DNA from: Vitrella brassicaformis | Taxonomy: Eukaryota; Sar; Vitrellaceae | Direction of reading: 5' to 3' | NCBI GenBank assembly: GCA_001179505.1 | Contig: CDMY01000476.1 | Span: 1-64,000, forward strand | Length of the DNA: 64,000 nt | Program-made: the position numbers and the translations under genes | The notes under the pieces: generated by a model | The model's database searches: none | Told to the model about the DNA's origin: nothing | What the model saw: only the letters and a program-made list of their open reading frames with translations | Part shown: piece after piece, positions 23,280-34,229 of the stretch | Position numbering within the stretch: the first letter of the stretch is position 1 | How the letters are laid out: every line of letters begins with the position of its first letter

Positions 23280-26200
23280 ATGGCTGCTGCTCTCACCATT
23301 GCCAAGATGCTCTTCCTGCCCTCGCCCAAGATGTCCCTGATCATTCCCTCGCTTCACTACGATGACAACGAGCTGGAGGCGGCTTTTGCCGACAGAAAAC
23401 GGTCACTCTCGCGCAGAGCCATCGTGGTATGGACACACAACCCCACACACTTCGGTGCGCTCCTCCTACTGCCCTGCACCTTTTCTTTGTGCTCAGGTGC
23501 ATTTCTTCTGCTATGGAATGCTGCTGTTTTCCCGCCAACTCATCTTCATTTCGGAGAGTGAGGACTGGTGGCGGCTGCTGAAGCTCCACACGCCATTGGG
23601 ACAGCAGTTCCTGCTTTCCTGCTGCGTGACTTTCACTGTGATGGCCCTGGGCATCTATTGCTCCCTTCTGGCGGTAGGAAAGGGCAGCAGGGTCACCTGG
23701 CTGCAGATTTGTTTGTGGTCGTCTGTCGTGGCAGAGAAGCGGCTCTCGATGCCGGTCGCCCCAGATGCTGTACTACGTATGCCTCACGCCTTTGTGCATG
23801 GTCATCCACTCGGACGTCTTTCGGCAGGAAGTGATGGACCTGCTGCCCTTCCAAGAGAGCGTGGAGCCCTGCACATACTGCATGATGTATGTGCGTGTAG
23901 GAGAGACGGCTGCTTACATAGCTGAGAGTCAATCTCTCTGTCTGCGTGTGTTTATATGTGTGGCCGCAGAGTGGTATCAGCCTGTTTTCTTCACGTTTTC
24001 TTCTTCGACATCGTCCGCATGCTGCCCTCGTTCGCCATCTTTGGCCAATGGGTGCTGCCCTGGCTCGTCTTTGGCTCCAATACCTCCAAGCTCGCTGCCT
24101 ACATGCAGCACCCTTTCACCGTCTATAGGATGCTTACCATCGCCACGTTGGGCTCATGGGTCGGTGGGCGGAGAGATTGGCGCGAAGCAAATGCGAACGA
24201 CGTGTGTTGTGGCTGGTTTGTCTGTGTGAGCAGATAATAGTGACGGTATTCGTCCACGAGAAGGAGCAGAGGCGCACGTTCCGTCTGGAGGAAGAAGACA
24301 GACGCCGGCAGAAGCAGAGAGAAATGGTGTACGCAAAGACTTCACATGAGCTCAAAACCAAGTAAGGCTCGAGACGGGCAGACAGCCTTGTAAGGCTCGA
24401 GACGGGCAGACAGGCTTTGCGCGACGGTCGGAGTGCGCATCGATCCATGTATGAATGGCAGCATTCACCTCATTTCGCTGCGGAAGGAGCTCTTGGGCGA
24501 GACACTGACCAGTTCGGACCGCCCGGTGCCACGATCGACACTGTCGAAGGCCATGAAGGACATACACTCAATCCAACTGGTCTGCTCCACAGTGCAAATT
24601 GTGACACATATCACATGTGTATGCCGGGATGTATGTGTTATCAGGAGACCGAGGATTTGAAGACCACGGTGTTGGGGATTCTGGAGTTCGCGAGAGCCAG
24701 AGACAGAAAAGAGCCCGTATCGAACGCTGTCGTGGGTAGGAAGGACCCTCCATGTGTGTGGTGTGCATGGTGGGAATGGACCTTTCTTCTGTTGATGAAT
24801 GCATTGATGTCTCCTTCAGGCGGTGGTGTGCTGACTTTCTTCTCCCCCGTGAACCTCTATCGCGCCCTCGTCGATAAGCTTTCACTGCTGGCAGCGTGCA
24901 ACGGTCGGTTTATAAGAGAACAAACACAGCGGTCGGTCGGTTGATATTGAGGATACATCTGTGCCCGCATACCAACGTGTAGGCAACAAGCTGTCGATGG
25001 GTGTGGAGATGTGTGGGTGGGATGGCGACTTTCCGGACGTCACTGAGGAGTCGGTCATGGTCTATGGCGACGCCACCATGTTCCTCGTCGTGGTTAGCAA
25101 GACAGGGCGGGACAGAGGGAGGGAGAGGGACACAGGGCCAAGGATGGTGTGAATGGGATGTCAGGGGCGTAACTACATCACCAACAGCATCAAGTACTGT
25201 GCAGACGGCGTGATAGACCTCACTCTCAAGGTGGTGCTCCTGTCTTGCGGCGACGAGGGGGACGGCGATGCTAAGAAGATGACTGTGCGAGTCGATATGG
25301 AAGGTACGGCACAGACATGTGGATGGATTGAGGCCGGGATGCAGGTCTGTATGTATACTGTCTGAGTGCTGTGGTCGTTTCAGTCAAGGACACGGGCATA
25401 GGCATTCCAAAGGACAAGCTCAAGTCCGTCTTCCAACCCTATGTGCAAGCAGGTGAGACATATCATTCAAAGGCGACCTAACTGCCTTCTCTCCCTCCCT
25501 CCCTCCCTTTCTCCCTCCAGGTGGCGTGACATCGAAGACCTTCTCGACCCACGGTCTCGGCCTGTCGACAGTGCAAGACGTTGCCCAGTCCCTCACCAAC
25601 GGCAGAGTGTGGGCCGATTCGGACGGTCCCGGCACGGGAGCCTCATTCCACTTCACCGCTGAATACCAGGCACAGGTAGGCTGCATGAACGAAGATGCGT
25701 GCAGAGGGCCACACAAATGTCTTCAGCTGAAACAACTGCCGCCCACCCTGGGGGCGGTCGAGGAATGCGACAGCGAGGAGCAGCGTGAGGAGACGGCTTC
25801 AAAGAGCCTCTCGGTCCAGGGTGCCAGCAGCGAAGAGCAGAAAGACAGCAGTGGCACCATTTGTGACGTCAACAGCAGGTGGCCTAAGTGATCACACACC
25901 CGCACTTGTCTGCCTGTTTGTGTGTGTGTGTGGGCTGCTTTGGTTTGGCTGGTGCATGGCATGCAGTGTGTCGTCCGGGCGGGACATCTCTGGGCGTCAC
26001 GTCCTCCTTGTGGATGACATGCCCTTCATCCTGTCGATGCAGTCGTCATTCCTGGCCACACAGGGCGTCAAGAAAGACAATGTAAGTGGGTGGGATCCCG
26101 AGACATCAGCGCTCATCCCTTTGTGTGTCTGTGCGTGCGTGCGTGGCCACCAGATTTTTACCGCGCTTGACGGCATGTAGGACACCCAACACGTGCACAG

Positions 26201-27067
26201 GCCCCGCCGACTGCACTTATCTGCCTGTGTGTTCTCATTCTTGCAGATCTGCGCTCGAGTCCGTGCGAGACAAGATGCTCAGCGAGGGGCGGCTCTTCGA
26301 CCTCATTCTCACCGACCTGGAAATGCCCAAACTGAATGGAATCGACTTTGCAAAGTACAAGCAGCCGCCTGCGAAAGCTCTGCACACATCTTCGTCTCTC
26401 CGTCTGTGTGGGTGCACGCAGACGAGTCCACATGGCCTTCTGCGAGCTGGCGGCCGACGAGTCGCCACTGCCGAAGACGCCCGTCACGGGCATCATCTGG
26501 CCAGCCGGTGCATTCACAGAGCGCACGCCACTCGTGGCATTTCACATGTGCATCTTCGCGTGTGTGCGTCGTCTTCTGTGTCTGCAGGTGTGTCGTCCGG
26601 CTCGACCCTCACCGTGCCTTCCCTTGAGATGCTGACGCCGACGACCCCTCCGTCGAGCACCCGCACTTTGCTCGATGACGACAAGAGCCACAGCCAGAGC
26701 CACTTGGGCGAAAGCCCGCTTGACCAACTGATCGGCAAGCTGTCGACCGAGAGGATTTCCGCCGTGTTTGACAGAATTATTTGACAGAATTATCAACCTG
26801 ACGGACGAAGAACAGCAGCAGGAAACCGGCGGCGTCACCACTCTGTTTGAGTACCAGCTGCCGCTCGTGTTGGTCTCTGGTACGTGACCTCATTTCATTC
26901 GCTCGCTGCCTCCCCCAATCCCATCCCTGCCTGTGCGCGTGTGTGTCTCTGCAGGCGCGTCCAAGAGCGAGTTGGAAGAGATCGAGTCGACGGGTTTGTC
27001 CGCTAGGGTGGTTGAGAAGGGAGGGGTGAACCAGATCAAAGACCTCGTCAGAGACATGCTCACATAG
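23280..27067 (+). CDS. Membrane hybrid histidine kinase with receiver domain (frameshifted)
   Basis: About 18 exons. The N-terminus carries five or six hydrophobic segments (VHFFCYGMLLFSRQLIF, FLLSCCVTFTVMALGIY, MLYYVCLTPLCMVI, VVSACFLHVFFFDIVRML, FAIFGQWVLPWLVFG), then a linker helix rich in Glu/Arg/Gln. The H-box is SHELKTN with the phospho-accepting His near 24345, split by an intron at 24362. The ATPase follows: N-box NYITNSIKYC, G1 KDTGIGIP, G2 HGLGLSTVQ. A receiver domain follows with VLLVDDMP and the phospho-Asp in LILTDLEMPKLNGIDF, a Ser/Thr/Asp-rich insert, then LVLVSG and EKGGVNQIKDLVRDMLT. A 13-bp tandem duplication (26768-26793) shifts the frame and creates TGA at 26782-26784 before the last receiver strands. 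Function: phosphorelay signalling; the stimulus is unknown. Confidence 0.85.
24362..24417 (+). repeat. 28-bp tandem repeat duplicating a 5' splice site
   Basis: Two copies of a 28-bp unit beginning gtaaggctcgagacgggc lie back to back at 24362-24389 and 24390-24417, differing at one base. The first copy begins exactly at the intron donor after the histidine kinase H-box exon, so the intron has two identical gtaagg donors 28 nt apart. Use of the second would add 28 nt and shift the frame. Confidence 0.9.
26768..26793 (+). repeat. 13-bp perfect tandem duplication inside the receiver-domain exon
   Basis: The unit ttgacagaattat occurs twice in a row (26768-26780 and 26781-26793). With a single copy the frame would continue from the sensor-kinase receiver into the segment FDRIINLTDEEQQQ; with both copies the frame meets TGA at 26782-26784. 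Confidence 0.95.
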
Positions 27068-28056
27068 ATGGAGCGTCTGTCTGTAATGGCGTGGAGGGAT
27101 TGAGGGAGGGAGGGAGGGAGGAGCGTGGCTGTCCTGCAGTCCATGTGGGTCTGCACGTGCCTCTGTCTGTATTTGGAGTATTTAGTTTGGTGTCTGCACA
27201 CACACATCAGGCAATACGCCGCAATTCTCTTTTTCCTAGGGTGGATGTCTGTCTGTGTGGTTGGGTGGGAGGCTCGTCTGTGTCTCGTTGATCGACGATT
27301 TAGTTGACGGGTGGGTGGGTGGGTGCATTTTTCGCCCTTTGTGTGTTGTGTGTGTCTGTTGGTGGCGTGATGCGGCTGATTAGGCGTGCAGATAGAACGA
27401 CGCGAGACTGATGGCGGCACACACGGACTTTCTACTGTTGTATGAATGAAGAGACGGTGAACGGTGAAGGGTTGAGAGGACGCCATCTAATATCACATCG
27501 GTCCATCCATCGGTTTGTCCGTCCACACACACACACACACAGACATTCAGACACACACACACACACTTACATAAACACCACACCACACCCCACCGCGTCA
27601 CCGCACATACATCACGTTCGTGAGCGTCTTGTGACTGATCGACGTCTGTCAGGTGAGTACATGGATGGATGGATGGATGGGCAGTGGATCGGGTGCTTTT
27701 TCTCTGGGCGTCATGTGTGCTGTGTTCTCGTGTACGCGGCGGCTCACGAGATGTTGGTTGAATGGTGAAGCCAATACAAGATAGATGCCCTCAATCACAT
27801 CAGCATATCGATCCGGCCATCCATCGGTCCGTCCACACACACACACACACACCTTCAGACACACATAAACACCACACACACGCGTGCATGTAACAACAAT
27901 ACATCACATTCGTGAGTGTCTTGACCGACTGACGTGACGTACCCACACCGACTGGCTGACCGACCGACTGACTGGCTCAACCCCCATGCCACCCAAACAC
28001 AACACCAAACAATCGTACCAAATCAAATCACCACCTCTCCTCGCCCATCGCATTGA
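27068..28056. repeat. Convergent spacer with a 140-bp imperfect direct repeat
   Basis: No gene seen in 989 bp. Two related blocks, about 27501-27640 and 27800-27938, share the order: ATCCATCGG, GTCCGTCC, a CA tract, ACATTCAG/CCTTCAG, ACATAAACACCACAC, and then TACATCAC-TTCGTGAG-GTCTTG. They look like diverged copies of one segment about 300 bp apart. A TGGATGGATGG run (27661-27680) and GGGT units (27310-27325) also occur. Confidence 0.7.
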
Positions 28057-31000
28057 TTATCCCCCCCGCCCCCCATTCGCAATGTTATCGCGCAGCAGCC
28101 CCATCGAGTCGCCGTCAGATGACCCGCCCATAGAGTCGCTCCGCTGGCTCAGCGGCTGGGGCCCACTGCCACCCATGCCCATCGTCATCTCGACATCGCT
28201 CTTGGTGCTGCTGCTGCTGTCACGAGACGAGGGCGAGGGATAGTAGCTCTTGGTGCCCCTGCCGAAGGACCTCCTGCCGGTCATCGGCAGCAAGGCGTTC
28301 CCCTGACCGGGCGATTGCGTCACGCTGGTGGTGATGGGCGTGTGTGTATGGGAGTGGGGCCCGCTGAGAGACGGCTGGGTGCTGTGTGTGCCACTGCGGG
28401 CGGCTCCGCCTGTGTCTGACGGCCGCTCGACGCCCAGCTGCTGCAGGCGTCGCTGCCTTTCTCGGGCCAGGATGGCCCGGCCCTCCTGTGCGTCGGTGAG
28501 CTGCCCCGCCAGCGTGTCGGATGTGCCCGAGAAGACGTCAAATTCAAGAGACCGTAAACCCAAAAGACGAACAAACCGCTGCACACAATCACACACACAA
28601 TCACACACACACACACAGAGGAACATGTGGTGACACAGATGGATGGGAGGCTGGAGGCCAGTCGTATGTATGTGTGTATGTGTGTATGTGTGCGCGTGTG
28701 GCCAGCTACCTGATACAGATTGAGCAGATTGACGATTGCGAGGAGGACGACAGCAATGGGGAAGTAGAGGTTGAGCTCGTCACTCCCAAACACAGGCACC
28801 ACCCGCATCTGGCCGTAGAGCCCCTCGAAGGCCGTGTTGGGCACGTCGGCCAGCAGCACGAAGTGGAAGCACACGGGGGCGGCCAGTCGGCAGAAGGCGG
28901 CCGTGCAGAAGATGAGGCTGTTGGTGTCCGTGTTGTGGTTGGTGTACAGCCCGTACCACCCCGCCAGCTTGAGCTGGAACACGCCCCAGTAGGACGTCAT
29001 CACCATGTAAGTCAGCAGAGTCAGAATCAGCGTGTGCAGCCCAAACAGACGGGCGGATTGCGAGGCAGACGACGAATCGTGCGGAGAAGTAGAGGGCGGG
29101 GGAGAGGGGGCCGTGGTGGGTTGGGCTGGAGACGATGAGCTGTCTTCGTCAGCCGTGGTCGCCTCCTCTGTGTCGTGATCCCCGAGGCGCCTCCGATATC
29201 GCTCCATGTCCCTCAGGTCGAAGAGCTCGGGCACCACAAGCGCAGCCGACTCGTCAATGTCCTTTTCCATCTGCAGTGGGCCGCCGGCATCGTCCATCAT
29301 GCGGGGGTGAGGCTCCAGCCGGTCTGCGTCTGGCTCGTCTGCCCCGCCCACCACGTCCACCTCCACACCCATATCCACATCAACGGGCAAGAGAGAGGAC
29401 GAGTTGCCAATAGCGTCTTCCTCAAAGTCGATGCTGTCCTCGCTGTCGTCCTCATCGATGCCCCACTCCCGCAGCAGCGCATCTGCCGTCGTGTTGGCCG
29501 CATCCACAGGAAGAGAGAGAAGGGATGACACATTGCGAGCAGACGGCTGAATGGGCTCGCTGCCGTTGGGGTGGGAGCTGGGCGGCTCGATGGGGGCGGC
29601 GGCAGGTTCTCGCGGCACGGTTGCGTGGATGGCCCATGCAAGAGGGGAGAGGTTGACCTTGTCCTGGGCGAACATGCTCGCCTCGCCGACCAGGATGGCC
29701 AGGCTGAGGATGGCCGCCGTCACACCCGCCATGAGGCAGACCGGCCGCCTCAGCTTCTTGTGCCACAGGGTCATCATCCGCCGCCTCTGCCGGCGACACC
29801 ACGGCCCCTGCATGAAACACAGGGTGCCCCCCACGATCGCGGGCAGCGACCTGCTGCGGTGCACGCCGGCCGTCTCGGGATCCATCGGAGGAGACAGCAT
29901 CATCGATGTGGCTGTGCCGCCCGAGCCGTTCACAGCTGCTGCTGATGATGGGGCCGCGCGTGTGGGGTCGGGAAGGAAGTAGCCAAAGTCGAGGAGCTCT
30001 TCGTGCAGCGGGCAGTCCTCATGCAGAGCGTCGTCGACCAGGTCCTCCAGGAGAAAGCACGTCTGGCAGAAGCGCTTCCATCGACACTCGGCGCGCTCTG
30101 CCTCCGCAAGACACCTCTTGACATCGGCCCGCAGGTTGATCAGCCGCTCCCGGCCGATGTCGCGGCTGGTGGTGGTCTCGCGGTCGCGGGCGGAACCGGA
30201 CACGCTGCTCCCGCCCCCTGCGCGTGCCAGTGGGTGCCTCTCAACCATGTCGACCAGCTCGTCGACGTAGGGTCGGAGGGGGGATGATGGGTTGGTCTGC
30301 GATGCGACGGATCGGACCTTGCGGACGGCCTCGAGGAAGTCGTACTTGGCGCACAGCCTGGCCTCCTCGAGAGTGGTCGCCTTGATGCAGTGCTCGTACA
30401 GCATCTGGGAAGGGTTGGCCAGCTTGAACAGATGGCGGGGGATTGCGATAAGGCCATAACCTGAACAGCACAACACAACACGGGCAACAATGATGGGTGA
30501 GAGCTCCTAGCCGCTCTGAGTCCTTGCTGTAGAGGCGGACCGAGTAGCAGTGTGATGGCAAAGAGTCCCCATGTGTTTGCGATGGCGATGATGAGCCCCG
30601 ACCAGTGTGTAGAAAAGTCCCCCTTGGGCGTGAAGCCCATGTATAGCGTCACCAGTGACGTGACCAGCAGGATGGCCATGTAGAACAGCAGGTTCTTGCG
30701 CAGCGCACGCTTCAGTCGGTCACGGAACGTGAAATCACCGGCCCTCTCGTACTGATTGACATGACAGATATCGTCATAAACCAGCCATCAGGTTGTGTGC
30801 GTGTAGGTGGCCACCTCTGCGAGAATGGGATATAGTATCCAGCAGAGAGCGAAGACGGTCCAGTACATGGCCTCCCACGCCTGTGGGAGGCCCTCAGTCG
30901 CCGATGGTGGTGATGATGCACCACCACCACCAACTGCTGACGAGCCCCCTGCAGCAGCCGTGAGAGTCAGCACCATGTCCAATGGCAGCGTCACCAGGAT

Positions 31001-31226
31001 CGACAGAGATAGCACCAGACCTGAACACACAGCCAACACATCAGGAGGGAGCAGTGGCAGCCGAGACTGTGTGATTGGTTGTCTTTGTTGACCGACCTGA
31101 GAGTATGGCGAAGAAGGCGATCCATGAAACGTCGTGCCTTGCGTGGTGGGCGAGGACCAGCCAGCAGGACACCAGCAGCTCCAGGATGGTGGCCAGCGTC
31201 GTCACCACCTCCACCGACGCAAGCAT
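28057..31226 (-). CDS. LMBR1-like membrane protein (LMBRD2-like)
   Basis: Five exons: 31097-31226, 30815-31020, about 30534-30751, 28710-30460 and 28057-28578. The N-terminal half has the LMBR1 helices: ATILELLVSCWLVLAHHARH, LVLSLSILVTLPLDMVLTL, MYWTVFALCWILYPILAEV, YMAILLVTSLVTLYMGF, LIIAIANTWGLFAITLLLG, followed by the family's GYGLIAIPRHLFKLANP, as in LMBRD2. A cytoplasmic helical segment and a TM region near residues 400-420 (LMAGVTAAILSLAILVGEA) come next. An acidic, low-complexity insert of roughly 170 residues separates it from the last helices (LFGLHTLILTLLTYMVM through NLYFPIAVVLLAIVNLLNLY). The C-tail opens RFVRLLGLRSLEFDVFSG and is Ser/Gly-rich. LMBRD2 relatives act as plasma-membrane receptors or regulators; the role here is unknown. 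Starts 86 bp from the RS gene region. Confidence 0.82.
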
Positions 31227-31310
31227 CTCGGTTACTCGGTTTCGGCTGGCAATTAGGCAACGATAGATGCTAACCTCGAGCCATCACACCAGCACGGCCA
31301 AGCTCTGGTA

Positions 31311-31943
31311 TTGGGTTCAGATTCACAGCGAGCTAATTCTCGACGGACGAGACAAGCTCGCACCAGGAAGGAGAATGAGGAGGACGGGTGGAAGCCCCGT
31401 CAGCGCTCCCGCTCACGCTCCCCTCAGCGCAGCCGTTCCACCCATGACGGCCGGCCGTCCAGGGATGTGTCACTTCTCCAGAGTATCAACTTCGACGGTA
31501 CTCAAAATGCAGGCTGATGGTTTGACATATCCACTTCACCGTGTGTGGGACGTCCCGAAAGGACTCGACGTACGCCGCACTGTACGGATGAGCATTCACT
31601 CTCTTGCACATGGGTGTGTCTCAGCGGATTTTGCGGCGGCTCGTCAAGCATGAGGGCGGAGAAACGGTGGCCAAGTGCCGCAAAGTCGAGTCGCTCGGGC
31701 TGTTCCTGATCCAGCTGTGCGGCAACAAGGCGGTGGCAATGCAGAAGCTGATCAACACACAAGGACAGGTCGTCGAGTACGCCACTACAGCGTACTCGGT
31801 AAGTACCACTGACTGCCTGCCTGTGATTGTGGCGAACTGCTGACCTAGGCTATGCCTCTTGCTTGTTGTATTGCCTGCAGGTAAACATCACGCATGCCAC
31901 CCCAGAGAGCAAGGATGAAAAACCACACTGGAGGAGCACGTGA
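31311..31943 (+). CDS. Small Arg/Ser-rich protein of unknown function
   Basis: One exon reads an RS-type segment (RQRSRSRSPQRSRSTHDGR), ends at NFDG with donor gtactc near 31499, and continues after ctcag (near 31622) with RILRRLVKHEGGETVAKC and KVESLGLFLIQLCGNKAVAM, then QKLINTQGQVVEYATTAYS, and a third exon VNITHATPESKDEKPHW ending TGA at 31941-31943. No ATG lies in the first exon's frame; 31267 has ATG in another frame, so the true start is unresolved (31311 is where the frame can be followed). The central domain looks globular and could be an RNA-binding fold, but I do not recognise it. Its last codons overlap a copied piece of the MORN-TGS1 gene read in another frame. Confidence 0.55.
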
Positions 31944-32070
31944 TGGGCCCGATGTGGCGGCAGTCCAGCCGGCTGCACCAGGTCGACGTGTCGATCGTGC
32001 CGCACAACAAATGCTGGCACGCCTTGTAGCCGCCCTGTAGCCCGGCAGCGCAGCAGAGACAGGCATGGTA
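31919..32070 (+). pseudogene. Duplicated 3' end of the TGS1 gene
   Basis: In one frame this reads TTLEEHVMGPMWRQSSRLHQ then VDVSIVPHNKCWHAL and TAG at 32027-32029, nearly identical to the last residues of the MORN-TGS1 protein encoded at 42305-42408 on the minus strand. Similarity continues past both stops (GTAGCCGCCC, CCCGGCAGC, GACAGG.ATGG), so DNA, not only protein, was copied. A TGA directly precedes the similarity (31916-31918) and there is no upstream TGS1 exon. Confidence 0.75.
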
Positions 32071-32687
32071 GCTATGGGTGGCTGCCTGACTATCGCTCGC
32101 TCGGTAGCCTACTTGCTGGAAGCTGGGAGCTCTCTCTGTCTGTCTGTCTGTCTGTCCTTTCCTCTCTGCGTTCCTTCTCTCTCCTCTCTGTGTGCATCCC
32201 TACGTCCCTCCCGCCCTCCAACCACCAGCCGGCATAAGTATTTTTGGAACCCGCTATAATGCGGCCTCCCTGGTGGTGCGGAGGAGTGAGTGGAGTGGAT
32301 GTGAGGCGGTGTGTCTATCGCTACCTACATTTTATATCCGTGGAAGGTTTTTGAGCGTTCTTGAGGTCTCTTGGTGGGTGAATGCTCTTCTTTTGTGAGT
32401 GCATGACCGAGCCACAGACACAGAGAGCTGGACAGAGACATGCAGTCGGGTGCATTACATTAACCGAGCGCATTGAATGTGGAGATTGGATGGACCCTTT
32501 CGACGATTCAAACTGTGGAACGTCTCATGAGATCGGTTCCCATCAAAAACAACTCATTCGACAGATTCCGTCCGTCCATTTGTCACGCATATACACACAC
32601 TGAGGATCGTCTTGAAAGGGAATGAGAGGGATGAATGAAATATGGATGGCGTCTATGGAATGGTGTGTGTGGCCGGCAGCAAGCAGC
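32071..32687. other. Convergent spacer
   Basis: About 600 bp with CTGT repeats (32138-32155), CT-rich stretches and nothing that reads as coding. Confidence 0.5.
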
Positions 32688-34020
32688 TCATTCCTCCTCC
32701 TCTTCCTCTTTCCATTCCTCTTCTTCGTCGCTTTCTTCGTCTTCGAAGTTGTCGTATTCTCCCTCATACTCGGCAGTGGCAGTAGTGGTCTGGTTGGTCT
32801 GCAGCTCACTGCCCGTGTGCCCAGCCTCCATGGCCTGCAGCTTGCGGCAGTAGGCCGCGGGGTCGGCAGAGTAGAGGGGCTTCATGGTCTCATCGCTGCC
32901 GGCCGTCCACTTCTTGCCGCGGCGGGTCCACAGCTGGTTGTAGAACGGCGCACTGCACCATCATCGAACATCACACAACACGCCACCCTCTCTCCATGTG
33001 TGTGTGTGTAAATGTGTGTGTCGTCTGTTGCTGTCTGACTGACCCGTCGCCCTCCTTTGATGCAATAAGGGAGAAGAGTTCGACTGTGCGGGGAAGCAGG
33101 GAGACATCTCCCGTCTCGACGTATTGACGCATCAGCCGGTTGGCCTCGATGGAGGCGGGGCAGAGGGGTTGGCCGTGGACGCAGCTCTGGTACCAACACA
33201 CACCCTGCAAAGACAACACAAAGCAGACAAAGATCTTGCAAAACGAGGGGTGTGAGGGATGGGTGTGAGAGCTTACATAGTCGAAGTCAGATCCAGGATC
33301 TCCCGTCCGTCTGCCTGGCGCAGGACCCTTAGCCACATTGCCGGGCATCCAGGTCACTGCAACACGGAGCTGAAGAGGGAACGAAACGAACAAACATCCA
33401 CCGTTCCATGCATCATCGAGAAAAGGCACCTTTTTGCGGAACTCCAGTTCGATGGGGTCGCTGGGGTCCTTCATGAAGTCCTTCCACTCCTGGACATCTG
33501 CCGGAGTGGCTCGGTTCTCCACGAATCCGCTGTAGTTGGGGGCGTGCTCTGCCAACACGTTGACGAACTTGCGGATCGCCTCCTGGCCCTCCTTCGGACA
33601 CACGGCCTTATTCCACCACTGCAAAGCAGCACACAAGAGGTCACGAAGCTCATGCAGCTGGGCCTGGTGCAGATTGACCTTGACAAGAAGGCTCTTTGGT
33701 ATTATGTGGTGGTAGGTGATCATCTCCCCAGCTTCTTTCTGTCTTTTGGCGTAGGGGCGGGCCTTCTTGATCGCGTCGTAGTTGATGCCCAGATTCCCAG
33801 CACCTGCAGATCAGAGATCAGAACACGGCAAAGATCCATGCAGATCCCGGCGTCGCCGTTTTGTGCTCCCCCACCGCCGTGCACAACACCTGGTGCGCAT
33901 CTGCGTGAGGCGAGCCCCATCATCCGAGCCGCGGAGGCCGTGGGATGTGAGTGAAGATGTGAGGATGAAGAGGATGGACAGGATGGACAAAAACAACAAG
34001 AATGCCTTGGAAAACGACAT
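32688..34020 (-). CDS. Secreted protein with HHIIPKS motif and acidic tail
   Basis: Start ATG at 34020 gives a clear signal peptide (SFSKAFLLFLSILSILFIL). Later exons read AGNLGINYDAIKKARPYAKR and QKEAGEMITYHHIIPKSLL, then FRKKVTWMPGNVAKGPAP with RRTGDPGSDFDY, GVCWYQSCVHGQPLCPASIE, and finally APFYNQLWTRRGKKW, closing in a tail of mostly Glu/Asp (ESDEEEEWKEEEEEE) with stop at 32688-32690. The HHIIP motif followed by conserved W-PGN and GP..R..DPG resembles bacterial HNH/His-Me-finger nuclease-type domains, but the match is by eye and a full metal site is not shown. The first intron border is unresolved. Could be a secreted enzyme; I assign no function. Confidence 0.6.
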
Positions 34021-34229
34021 CTTCAAACAGCGGTGGGGATGGTGCGTGGTGGGGGAACGGGGAGGCGGGGTCTGATCAGTTTGTAAATTTCGGTTATGGA
34101 GAGCGCACTGATGAGTCCGCAAAGATCAGGAGGGAAGGCCCGGCAGGCAGTCCGCTGAAATGCGGCTCTGCTTAAGGTGCAGTAACGAGAGAAGATCTGG
34201 GCGCGCATCTGCTGTATCTTCTCTCTGCA

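Noticed and set aside
26782-26784. TGA as a sense codon (alternative genetic code)
   Set aside because: TGA, TAA and TAG all end other genes here, and the TGA arises from a clean 13-bp duplication.
28521-29138. 205-codon plus-strand frame in the LMBRD2-like region
   Set aside because: Antisense to membrane exons; composition EVEVELV.../RGGRG typical of a shadow frame.
31267-31653. 128-codon frame from ATG 31267 as the RS gene
   Set aside because: Composition is poor after 20 residues and it ignores the donor/acceptor pair that joins the RS frame to the conserved-looking exon 2.
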